Assembly: GCA_018814245.1 (NCBI GenBank)
Contig: JAHIZN010000197.1
Location: 1-5,915, forward strand
Length of the DNA stretch: 5,915 nucleotides
Reading direction: 5' to 3'
From: a bacterium
GTDB taxonomy: Bacteria > UBA9089 > CG2-30-40-21
Shown here piece by piece: positions 1 to 5,351 of the stretch (position 1 is its first letter; each line of letters opens with the position of its first letter). A model generated the notes under the pieces. The model was not told where the DNA came from, did no database searches, and saw nothing but the letters and a program-made list of their open reading frames with translations. Position numbers and translations under genes: made by a program.

Positions 1-68
1 AACTTATCCCCTTAGGAATGATAACCCTGTAATCTTCCCTTCGATTTTAAGGCATTGATTATATTATT

Positions 69-101
69 ATCCCCATATCTCATGTCATATCTCCATATCC
101 C
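69..101. repeat. Short CATATCYC repeat, three units
   Basis: Three near-identical octamers occur at 74-81 (CATATCTC), 86-93 (CATATCTC) and 94-101 (CATATCCC), the first two separated by four bases. Read on the other strand they give ATATGGAG/ATATGGGG-like units. The 10-mer ATCCCCATAT at 69-78 recurs in inverted orientation near the window end (ATATGGGGAT at 5878-5887). This looks like a degenerate member of a dispersed repeat family. No function can be assigned, and a chance low-complexity origin is possible. Confidence 0.45.
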
Positions 102-118
102 CCTTCTTACACTTTTAA

Positions 119-127
119 TGTTATAGC
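119..127 (+). promoter_or_regulatory. Possible extended -10 promoter for the first gene
   Basis: TG at 119-120, one base, then TATAGC at 122-127 form an extended -10 element about 36 bases before the ATG at 164. No -35 hexamer is recognisable 17 bases upstream, so this would depend on the TGn extension. The 9-mer ATGTTATAG (118-126) is repeated exactly in the much better promoter before nusA (710-718), which raises its credibility. It is an inference from motif similarity only. Confidence 0.35.
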
Positions 128-163
128 CTGAACGATTACTTTTTCCTTTTTAGGAGGTGCACA

Positions 164-553
164 ATGAGCGAGAATAGTACAATTGATTATGAATTGATAA
201 AAAAGGCGGTCAAACAGGCATTATTGGAGGAAGGATATGCGTTGCGGGATTCAGAGATGGAGCTTGGAGAGAGATGGACTGAGGGAGAGATGATTATTAA
301 GCCAAAAAACGATAGCCTTGCAGAAAAAAGGATCCCTCTGGAGGCATTCTTTCATAAGATAATTATGATTCGTGATCGATTAAGGGTGCTGGAGCAAAAG
401 ATAAATGCTCACTCAAAGCTTGATAATGAAGAAAAGATTGAGATGCAGCAGTATATTACCCGTATCTATGGCAGTCTGACTACTTTTAACCTGCTTTTTA
501 AGCGAAAGAGCGGTTGGTTTGTAGGAGAAAAGGGTGGCGGCGGTGATAGGTGA
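164..553 (+). CDS. Conserved-looking hypothetical protein, 129 aa
   Basis: I do not recognise a named family. The start is well supported: AGGAGGTG at 152-159 lies six bases before ATG. The protein is soluble and charged, with no signal peptide or membrane segment. Residues 8-24 form a short helix (YELIKKAVKQALLEEGY). Residues 35-47 (GERWTEGEMIIKP) look like a beta element. Residues 59-83 and 89-113 are two long amphipathic helices that probably form a helical hairpin. The last residues (GGGGDR) look non-native: the AGG and TGA codons at the end lie inside the adjacent heptamer repeat. The dense aromatic/charged pattern in 59-113 looks conserved rather than spurious. The gene occupies the place upstream of nusA where rimP often lies, but it does not resemble RimP, which has an alpha/beta domain followed by an Sm-like barrel. 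The promoter at 691-719 suggests it need not share a transcript with nusA. Confidence 0.82.
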   Translation: MSENSTIDYELIKKAVKQALLEEGYALRDSEMELGERWTEGEMIIKPKNDSLAEKRIPLEAFFHKIIMIRDRLRVLEQKINAHSKLDNEEKIEMQQYITRIYGSLTTFNLLFKRKSGWFVGEKGGGGDR

Positions 554-651
554 ACGGTAATCGGTAAGAGGTAATCAGGTGACAGGTAAGAGAAACAATT
601 TCTCTTGCAATACCGATCATCTATCACCTGATAACCGATCGCCCGATCACC
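542..651. repeat. Long imperfect hairpin made of GGTRATC-type heptamers
   Basis: The left arm 542-591 reads as consecutive units GGTGATA, GGTGAAC, GGTAATC, GGTAAGA, GGTAATCA, GGTGACA, GGTAAGA, so the period is seven bases with one eight-base unit. The right arm (608-651) read on the minus strand gives GGTGATC, GGGCGATC, GGTTATCA, GGTGATA, GATGATC, GGTATTG. The apex is a perfect 8-bp stem (588-595 with 599-606) closed by CAA. A further 12-of-13 match pairs 570-582 with 624-636. There is no T-tract after the right arm, so it is not a typical intrinsic terminator. It overlaps the end of the preceding gene and lies just before the nusA promoter. Confidence 0.85.
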
Positions 652-690
652 TTCCCATTGCAGCCCCAAATGTTTTTCCATAAAAAAATC

Positions 691-719
691 TTGCATTTTA
701 ATCGATTGTATGTTATAGT
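691..719 (+). promoter_or_regulatory. Sigma70-type extended -10 promoter for nusA
   Basis: TTGCAT (691-696) is followed after 17 bases by TATAGT (714-719), which matches the -10 consensus at five of six positions. TG at 711-712 adds a TGn extension. Transcription would start near 726, giving an untranslated leader of about 60 bases before ATG 785. The promoter lies after the long hairpin element and so would drive nusA, infB and probably the genes downstream independently of the first gene. The 9-mer ATGTTATAG is shared with the leader of the first gene. Confidence 0.6.
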
Positions 720-773
720 GTGTGTTATGAAAGAAGAATAGGTGATTTATTCATTCTTTTTGTTAATAATCAT

Positions 774-778
774 GGAGG
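774..778 (+). promoter_or_regulatory. nusA ribosome-binding site
   Basis: GGAGG lies six bases before ATG 785 but directly abuts an in-frame TTG at 779. This spacing decides the start: ATG 785, giving a protein beginning MSPDFFEAL, two residues shorter than the longest open frame. Confidence 0.8.
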
Positions 779-784
779 TTGCGT

Positions 785-2209
785 ATGAGCCCGGATTTTT
801 TTGAGGCACTAAGTCAGATTGAAAAAGCTAAGGGTATTAAAAAAGATGTGTTGATTGAGGCAATGAAAGATGCCCTTCTTTCTGCATACAGAAAAAATTT
901 TGATGGTCAACAAAGAAATATCTCTGTAGAGTTTGACAACAAAGATGGGTTTAAGATTATTGCAAAAAAACAGGTAACAGAAAAAATCTCTGATTCCAAG
1001 CAAGAGATATTATTATCTGAAGCGATAAAACATAAGCATGATTGTCAGATTGGTGATGTAATAGGTATGGAGATTACCCCCCTTGATTTTGGCAGAATTG
1101 CTGCTCAAACGACTAAACAGGTGATTACCCAAAGGATTCGGGAGGCAGAAAGAGAGATAGTATATAAGAATTTCAGGGAGAGGATTGGAGAAATTATCAC
1201 AGGGATTGTCCAACGGGTAACAGTACAAAACATTCTTGTTGATCTTAGTAAAATAGAGGCTACACTTCCAATTAATGAACAAATAGTAAAGGAAAAGTAT
1301 CGAATAGGAGACAGGATAAAAACCTATATCTTAGATGTAAAACAAGCTACAAAGGGTCCCCAAATTATCCTTTCCCGAACACATCCTGAATTTGTGAAAA
1401 AGTTGTTTGAATTAGAGGTGCCGGAGATATATGAAGGGATTGTAGAGGTAAAGGGAGTCTCAAGGGAACCAGGTGCTCGTTCAAAGATAGCAGTTTGTTC
1501 AAAGGACGCTAATGTTGATCCGGTAGGTGCCTGTGTTGGTATGAAGGGTATGCGTGTTCAGGCTGTGATTAGCGAATTAAGTGGCGAACGAATCGATATT
1601 GCTTTATATGATGATGACCCACAGGTGTTTATAAAAAATGCCCTTTCTCCTGCAAAGATAATCTCTGTCACAGCAAATGTAAAAATAAAGTCTGCTCTGG
1701 CGGTTGTTCCTGATGCCCAACTTTCTCTTGCTATTGGAAAAGAGGGGCAAAATGTCCGTCTGGCAGCTAAGCTTACAGGATGGAGGATTGATATCAGAAG
1801 CGAATCTGAGATGAACAAGGAAAGGGATGCAGCAGCCAGAAAACAGGCTGAAGAAGAACTATTTAAGAAGCCGGAAGTGATAATACAGGAAACTGAGACA
1901 GTACTCGAGAAACTTATAGATGATACTTCTTTGGCAGTTGAAGTAAGCGAGGATGTAATGCCTGCGGATGATGGTGCTATCCCTCAAACTGTTGAGACAG
2001 AAATTGCAGTTGAAAAAGCTCAGGAAATTACTGTAATCGGTATGGTCGGATTGGACAAAAAAATTGCAAAAAAATTGCAGGAAGCTGGGATATACAGTAT
2101 TGAACAAATTAACGATATGTCTGTAAATGAGTTAAGAAAACTTCCCGGTATTGGAAAGGTATCGGCAGAGAAAATATATAACACTATTCATCAGATTAAT
2201 AGCGAGTAG
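785..2209 (+). CDS. nusA: Transcription termination/antitermination factor NusA
   Basis: NusA binds the RNA polymerase flap and nascent RNA, promotes pausing and intrinsic termination, and takes part in antitermination. The 474-aa protein has the expected order. The N-terminal polymerase-binding domain covers roughly 1-125. The S1 domain is about 133-198 (RIGEIITGIV to QIILSR), followed by the family signature SRTHPEFVKKLFELEVPEI. KH1 follows with its GMKG loop at 252-255 in the typical VGACVGMKGMRVQAV context. KH2 has GKEG at 318-321 (LAIGKEGQNVRLAAKLTGW). Residues about 340-414 are an acidic, low-complexity linker. The final 60 residues (415-474) form a helix-hairpin-helix-like module with LPGIGKVSAEKI near 453-464. 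The length is nearer the long E. coli-type NusA than the short B. subtilis type, which ends after KH2. The stop codon directly abuts an inverted repeat, and infB follows without the ylxR often found there. Confidence 0.97.
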   Translation: MSPDFFEALSQIEKAKGIKKDVLIEAMKDALLSAYRKNFDGQQRNISVEFDNKDGFKIIAKKQVTEKISDSKQEILLSEAIKHKHDCQIGDVIGMEITPLDFGRIAAQTTKQVITQRIREAEREIVYKNFRERIGEIITGIVQRVTVQNILVDLSKIEATLPINEQIVKEKYRIGDRIKTYILDVKQATKGPQIILSRTHPEFVKKLFELEVPEIYEGIVEVKGVSREPGARSKIAVCSKDANVDPVGACVGMKGMRVQAVISELSGERIDIALYDDDPQVFIKNALSPAKIISVTANVKIKSALAVVPDAQLSLAIGKEGQNVRLAAKLTGWRIDIRSESEMNKERDAAARKQAEEELFKKPEVIIQETETVLEKLIDDTSLAVEVSEDVMPADDGAIPQTVETEIAVEKAQEITVIGMVGLDKKIAKKLQEAGIYSIEQINDMSVNELRKLPGIGKVSAEKIYNTIHQINSE

Positions 2210-2290
2210 GGATTGCGAATCGGGAATTGCGAATCTCGAATTTGAAAAGATAGAACAGATTCGCAATTCGCAATTTGCGATTCGCGATTC
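2210..2290. repeat. Inverted repeat of ATTCGCA heptamers between nusA and infB
   Basis: A perfect 13-bp inverted pair, GAATTGCGAATCT (2224-2236) and AGATTCGCAATTC (2257-2269), encloses a 20-base loop, and the pairing extends imperfectly outwards. The right arm from 2259 reads as 7-base units ATTCGCA, ATTCGCA, ATTTGCG, ATTCGCG, ATTC. The left arm has the same period on the minus strand. The element starts at the base after the nusA stop and ends five bases before the infB Shine-Dalgarno, so the transcript would carry a strong hairpin between the two genes. There is no following T-tract. The same family occurs at 5270-5336. Confidence 0.88.
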
Positions 2291-2294
2291 AAAA

Positions 2295-2300
2295 AAGGGG
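2295..2300 (+). promoter_or_regulatory. infB: infB ribosome-binding site
   Basis: AAGGGG lies nine bases before ATG 2310 and immediately downstream of the inverted repeat. The open frame continues upstream to a TTG at 2151 inside nusA, but that extension only translates the repeat. This site and the start of IF2 homology both fix the start at 2310. Confidence 0.75.
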
Positions 2301-2309
2301 TTAGATGGT

Positions 2310-4292
2310 ATGAGTATGAGGGTGCATGAATTAGCCAAAAGATTAGATATGGAGATTAAGGATCTGATTGCAGAGCTTAAAGGGTTTGGTGTGGAAGTCA
2401 AGAGTGGGCTTAATGCAATAGATAAAGAGACGGCTGCTCATGTCATAGAATTGCTTTCTTCTCCAGCAAAAGAGGAGAAGGAAGAAGAAATTATTCTACT
2501 GCCAGAGGTGCTACCTCCTGTATCAATCCATGAGATGTCTCTGACTCAAGAAAGGATTGTAGCTATCTCACCCTCAAGTACCATAGGTATTCTTGCTGAA
2601 TCGCTTGGTATTAAGGCTAATGAGCTAATTTCATACCTGATGAAAAAAGGGATAAGGGTAACAACAATAAATCAATCCATTACCCCAAATATTATTCAGA
2701 TAGTTGAGAATATTTATAAGGTTCAAATAGATGTAAAGGCACCTGTTCTTGAAATTGAAGAAGAGGATGATAATAAATTAGGACAAAAGCTCCGTCCACC
2801 AGTAGTTACGATTATGGGGCATGTTGATCATGGCAAAACAAAACTCCTTGACGCTATCAGGGAAACTAATGTTGTGGATGGAGAATCTGGTGGGATTACT
2901 CAGCATATTGGAGCATATAAGGTACACCTTCCCAAGGGTGAAGTAGCATTCCTTGATACGCCAGGGCATCAGGCATTTACTGCCATGAGATCCCGTGGGG
3001 CACAGGTAACAGATATTGTTGTTTTAGTTGTTGCAGCAGATGACGGTGTAATGCCTCAAACAGAGGAAGCCATAGACCATGCAAAAGCTGCCGGGGTACC
3101 TATTCTGGTAGCTGTAAATAAAATAGACCTGCCGGATGCAAATTCAGATAAGATTAAAGCCCAATTGTCTGATTATGGACTCCAACCTGAGGAATGGGGT
3201 GGAAAAACTATTTTTGTTGAGGTCTCGGCTAAAAAACGAATAGGATTAGAGCACCTTTTAGAGATGCTTTTATTAGAGGCAGAGATGCTTGAATTAAGGG
3301 CTTCATATGATTGTACTGCAACAGGAACTGTCATAGAAGCCCGATTGGATAAGGGCAGAGGGCCTGTAGCTACGGTTTTGGTGCAAAAGGGAACACTACG
3401 GATAGGGGATGCTTTTGTGGCTGGATTGTCTTGGGGTAAGGTCAGGGCAATGTTTGATGACAAGGGTGTCAGGATGAAGAAGGCTACGCCATCCACACCT
3501 GTAGAGGTATTGGGCTTTTCCGGGGTTCCTGTAGCAGGGGATCTGTTCAAGGTTGTCTCTGATGAAAAAGAGGCTAAACAAATAGCTATTCAAAGAAAAG
3601 ATGTTTTATCGTTTGAAAAACAACCACTTGTCAGAATAACCTTAGATGAATTGTATTCTCAGATTCAACAGGGAATAATAAAAGAGTTAAATGTTATACT
3701 TAAGGCAGATGTTACCGGTTCTCTGGAGGTTATGTGCGATTTATTAGGAAAGATAGGAACGGAAAAGGTAAAGATAAAGGTTATTCATAAGGGAATCGGA
3801 GATATTAATGAGTCTGATGTTATGCTTGCTGATGCCTCTAATGCTATAATTATTGGATTTCATGTTGGAGCAGATACAGGAACAAAAAGATTAGCTGAAG
3901 AAAAAGAGATAGATGTGAGAATGTATACTATTATCTATCAACTTATTGAAGAATTGACTGAAGCATTGGCCGGGCTGTTAGAAGTAAAATATAAAGAGGT
4001 AATTATTGGTGTAGCTGAAATTCGGGATGTATTTAAGGCATCCAAGATTGGAGTAGCTGCCGGCTCTTTTATTAAAGAGGGGAAGATTCAACGAAATGCA
4101 ATCGTTCGATTAAAACGCGATGGCAATGTTATATCTGAAGCAAAGGTAATATCCCTCCGTAGATTTAAGGACGATGTTACAGAGGTTGTTGCAGGATTTG
4201 AATGCGGCATAGGATTAGAGGGTATAAATGATATCAAGACAAATGATATTATTGAAGCCTATATCTTGGAAAAGGTGAAACAAACGCTATAA
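2310..4292 (+). CDS. infB: Translation initiation factor IF-2
   Basis: IF2 is the GTPase that places formylmethionyl initiator tRNA on the 30S subunit and promotes 50S joining. From ATG 2310 the protein is 660 aa, compact beside the roughly 890-aa E. coli form because the charged N-terminal linker is short. The first IF2_N helical module is at about 3-49 (RVHELAKRLDMEIKDLI) and a second at about 86-142. The G domain shows G1 GHVDHGKT 170-177, switch I GGITQHIGAY 194-203, G3 DTPGH 216-220 (His220 is the expected catalytic histidine), G4 NKID 270-273 and G5 SAK 306-308. Domain II starts near 333 (CTATGTVIEARLDKGRGP), domain III near 440, and the initiator-tRNA-binding C2 domain fills the last hundred residues, with a typical CGIGLEGINDIK motif near the end. 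All GTPase motifs are intact. Genes follow with a 44-base gap and no terminator. Confidence 0.98.
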   Translation: MSMRVHELAKRLDMEIKDLIAELKGFGVEVKSGLNAIDKETAAHVIELLSSPAKEEKEEEIILLPEVLPPVSIHEMSLTQERIVAISPSSTIGILAESLGIKANELISYLMKKGIRVTTINQSITPNIIQIVENIYKVQIDVKAPVLEIEEEDDNKLGQKLRPPVVTIMGHVDHGKTKLLDAIRETNVVDGESGGITQHIGAYKVHLPKGEVAFLDTPGHQAFTAMRSRGAQVTDIVVLVVAADDGVMPQTEEAIDHAKAAGVPILVAVNKIDLPDANSDKIKAQLSDYGLQPEEWGGKTIFVEVSAKKRIGLEHLLEMLLLEAEMLELRASYDCTATGTVIEARLDKGRGPVATVLVQKGTLRIGDAFVAGLSWGKVRAMFDDKGVRMKKATPSTPVEVLGFSGVPVAGDLFKVVSDEKEAKQIAIQRKDVLSFEKQPLVRITLDELYSQIQQGIIKELNVILKADVTGSLEVMCDLLGKIGTEKVKIKVIHKGIGDINESDVMLADASNAIIIGFHVGADTGTKRLAEEKEIDVRMYTIIYQLIEELTEALAGLLEVKYKEVIIGVAEIRDVFKASKIGVAAGSFIKEGKIQRNAIVRLKRDGNVISEAKVISLRRFKDDVTEVVAGFECGIGLEGINDIKTNDIIEAYILEKVKQTL

Positions 4293-4305
4293 CTTCAGGT
4301 ATTCA

Positions 4306-4336
4306 GTGAGCAGTTACTAAAAATAGGTGCTTAAAA
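4306..4336 (+). repeat. infB-downstream leader sharing blocks with 5767-5797
   Basis: Two blocks here, GTGAGCAGTTAC (4306-4317) and GTGCTTAAAA (4327-4336), recur inverted after rbfA. The second is an exact reverse complement at 5788-5797; the first matches 10 of 12 positions at 5767-5778. The block order is not conserved between the sites. GTGCTTAAAA also occurs at 4518-4527, so both small genes begin directly after, or one base into, this 10-mer. Its meaning is unknown. Confidence 0.4.
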
Positions 4337-4525
4337 ATGAACAAAGATACAAAAGATTTTTTGATAACAACGGGAAGCTTTTTTCTATTATGGAATGTGC
4401 TGAAAAAATTATTTAAGGAAAAATTTTATTATAAATGTCCGAGATGCAATTATCCTGTAGATAACAAAATCAAAATATGCCAGTGCCCAAATTGTGGGCA
4501 GCCCTTGAATTGGGAGAGTGCTTAA
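4337..4525 (+). CDS. Small zinc-ribbon protein with a hydrophobic N-terminus, 62 aa
   Basis: Not recognised as a named family. Residues 8-23 (FLITTGSFFLLWNVLK) form a short hydrophobic stretch that may be a membrane anchor, followed by the basic KKLFKEKF. The C-terminal half is a zinc ribbon: C34-x2-C37 and C50-x2-C53 in the CPRC and CPNCGQPL contexts, with an extra Cys at 48. The ribosome-binding site is weak (AGG at 4325-4327), so translation may depend on readthrough from infB. The start is the first ATG after the GTGCTTAAAA block. The stop codon lies one base before the next ATG, so the two small genes are probably coupled and may act together at the membrane. The intact Cys pairs argue that the frame is real. 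This position between infB and ylxP usually holds no extra gene. Confidence 0.75.
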   Translation: MNKDTKDFLITTGSFFLLWNVLKKLFKEKFYYKCPRCNYPVDNKIKICQCPNCGQPLNWESA

Positions 4526-4526
4526 A

Positions 4527-4847
4527 ATGCCACAAGCTCGTTCTCCAATAAAGGTAAAACGAAATATAACTTTAGTATTAAAGACAGCTATATTGTTTTT
4601 TGTAGACATTATTTTCTGGGCTATTTTACTAATAGCTTCATCTAATGTTGTATGTTATTACATTAATTCAATAAAGTTGAATGGTTGGCTGAATAAAGAA
4701 ACATTTGGTGTTTCTTTATCTCTGATTATCGGGACATATTTCTTTTTGATAGTTAGCAAAAAACAGATCTATGAAGCATTGGGCATTAAAACAGAATGCT
4801 CCTATATCCAAATGGGGGATAGTGAAGAAATAAAATGTCAAAATTAA
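4527..4847 (+). CDS. Small membrane protein of unknown function, 106 aa
   Basis: Not recognised. ATG 4527 follows the zinc-ribbon stop codon after one base and has GGGAG (4512-4516) ten bases upstream. A GTG at 4518 would add three residues and overlap the preceding gene. The N-terminus is basic (residues 9-19 include several Lys/Arg). A long hydrophobic stretch at about 15-46 is followed by a polar loop at 47-60, a second membrane segment at about 61-77, and then KK. By the positive-inside rule both ends should be cytoplasmic. The polar C-terminal tail (80-106) has Cys at 91 and 104. The sequence is AT-rich and unlike the neighbouring housekeeping proteins. A distant relation to small two-helix families such as RDD-like proteins was considered, but no diagnostic motif is visible. 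Coupling to the zinc-ribbon gene suggests a joint role, as an inference only. Confidence 0.72.
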   Translation: MPQARSPIKVKRNITLVLKTAILFFVDIIFWAILLIASSNVVCYYINSIKLNGWLNKETFGVSLSLIIGTYFFLIVSKKQIYEALGIKTECSYIQMGDSEEIKCQN

Positions 4848-4877
4848 TAATAAAGTTGTCGTAGATATTCTATTTAG

Positions 4878-4898
4878 GGAGTCAGAATTCAGGCAGCA
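4878..4898. repeat. GAATTCA-type heptamer repeat, three units
   Basis: The units GGAGTCA (4878-4884), GAATTCA (4885-4891) and GGCAGCA (4892-4898) run head to tail with a 7-base period. Sequence-related blocks occur after rbfA at 5723-5758 and 5821-5848. The AGGCAGCAA at 4891-4899 recurs exactly at 5812-5820, also adjoining the heptamers, so the flanks are part of the repeat. Confidence 0.7.
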
Positions 4899-4952
4899 AA
4901 CACTATAAATTATGATAGGGTAATCAGATTGCCTGCATACGGTTGGAAGCCT

Positions 4953-4967
4953 GTGTTACCTTAACAC
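4953..4967 (+). promoter_or_regulatory. Small hairpin in the DUF503 leader
   Basis: GTGTTA (4953-4958) and TAACAC (4962-4967) form a perfect 6-bp stem with a 3-base loop, ending ten bases before ATG 4978. It occupies the place where a Shine-Dalgarno would be, and no purine-rich site is visible. A weaker outer pairing of GGTAA (4919-4923) with TTACC (4956-4960) competes with it. Any regulatory role is speculative. Confidence 0.3.
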
Positions 4968-4977
4968 TTACATTATT

Positions 4978-5262
4978 ATGATTATTGGAACAGCTGCTAT
5001 AGAATTTTATATACCCCAAAGTCATTCATTGAAGGATAAACGAAGGGTGCTGAAGAGTATCATTGCCCGAGTCAGCAATAAGTTTAATGTTTCTGCAGCT
5101 GAGATAGATCTCCATGAGCTATGGGGAAGGGCATTGGTAGGCATAGCCTGTGTTAGTAACGATACAAGATATGCAAATCAGGTGCTTTCACAAATTATCA
5201 ATATGGTTGAAAATGAAATAACTGAGGCAGAAATGGTGAGTCATGGGATCGAAATATGGTGA
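4978..5262 (+). CDS. ylxP: DUF503 family protein (YlxP)
   Basis: This small single-domain protein (94 aa, the usual family length) has no established biochemical role. The family is repeatedly found between infB and rbfA, which suggests a link to ribosome assembly or translation. Diagnostic segments are the N-terminal strand MIIGTAAIEFYIPQSHSLKDKR (1-22), the following helix VLKSIIARVSNKFNVSAAEID (24-44), and ELW..ALVGIACVSND (47-61). The C-terminal helix covers about 62-80. The start gives the canonical family N-terminus, yet no Shine-Dalgarno precedes it; a hairpin lies there instead. The gene is separated from the upstream membrane-protein gene by 130 bases containing a heptamer repeat, and from rbfA by a perfect inverted repeat. 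Confidence 0.92.
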   Translation: MIIGTAAIEFYIPQSHSLKDKRRVLKSIIARVSNKFNVSAAEIDLHELWGRALVGIACVSNDTRYANQVLSQIINMVENEITEAEMVSHGIEIW

Positions 5263-5269
5263 AATTTAT

Positions 5270-5336
5270 GAATCGTGAATTGCGAATCTGTTTCCTTTCT
5301 CCAAATTCGCAATTCACGATTCGCAATTCGCAATTC
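5270..5336. repeat. Perfect 18-bp inverted repeat of ATTCGCA family
   Basis: GAATCGTGAATTGCGAAT (5270-5287) and its exact reverse complement (5305-5322) enclose a 17-base loop. From 5305 the right arm reads in 7-base units ATTCGCA, ATTCACG, ATTCGCA, ATTCGCA, ATTC. This is the same family as 2210-2290. It starts seven bases after the DUF503 stop and ends just before the rbfA Shine-Dalgarno. The perfect arms suggest recent formation or selection for pairing. No T-tract follows the right arm, so it is more like a REP-type RNA hairpin than a terminator. Confidence 0.9.
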
Positions 5337-5351
5337 TGAGCAGGTGATGAA

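Noticed and set aside
542..651. Intrinsic terminator after the first gene
   Set aside because: The hairpin is strong but far too long, and no T-run follows the right arm; the next T-run is at 672-677, more than 20 bases away in a different context.
466..696. Minus-strand 76-codon open frame
   Set aside because: It overlaps the end of the first gene, the hairpin repeat and the nusA promoter -35. It has no ribosome-binding site, and its composition follows from the repeat read in reverse.
779..784. TTG 779 as the nusA start
   Set aside because: GGAGG directly abuts this codon with no spacer, while ATG 785 has a normal six-base spacing and the expected N-terminus.
2210..2290. CRISPR array
   Set aside because: The repeats are 7-base units without regular spacers, arranged as inverted arms, and no cas genes are nearby.
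2151..2309. Extending infB upstream to TTG 2151, giving a 713-aa protein
   Set aside because: The extra 53 residues overlap the nusA end and translate the inverted repeat. IF2 homology begins at MSMRVHELAKRL, and AAGGGG at 2295-2300 is correctly spaced for ATG 2310.
3173..3550. Minus-strand 125-codon open frame inside infB
   Set aside because: It lies wholly antisense to the conserved G domain and domain II of IF2 and has no recognisable motifs or start signal; it is a shadow of the coding frame.
4904..4916. Promoter before ylxP (TATAAA or TATGAT)
   Set aside because: Both resemble -10 hexamers, but neither has an acceptable -35 at 16-18 bases (GTCAGA and TTCAGG). In AT-rich DNA this is expected by chance.
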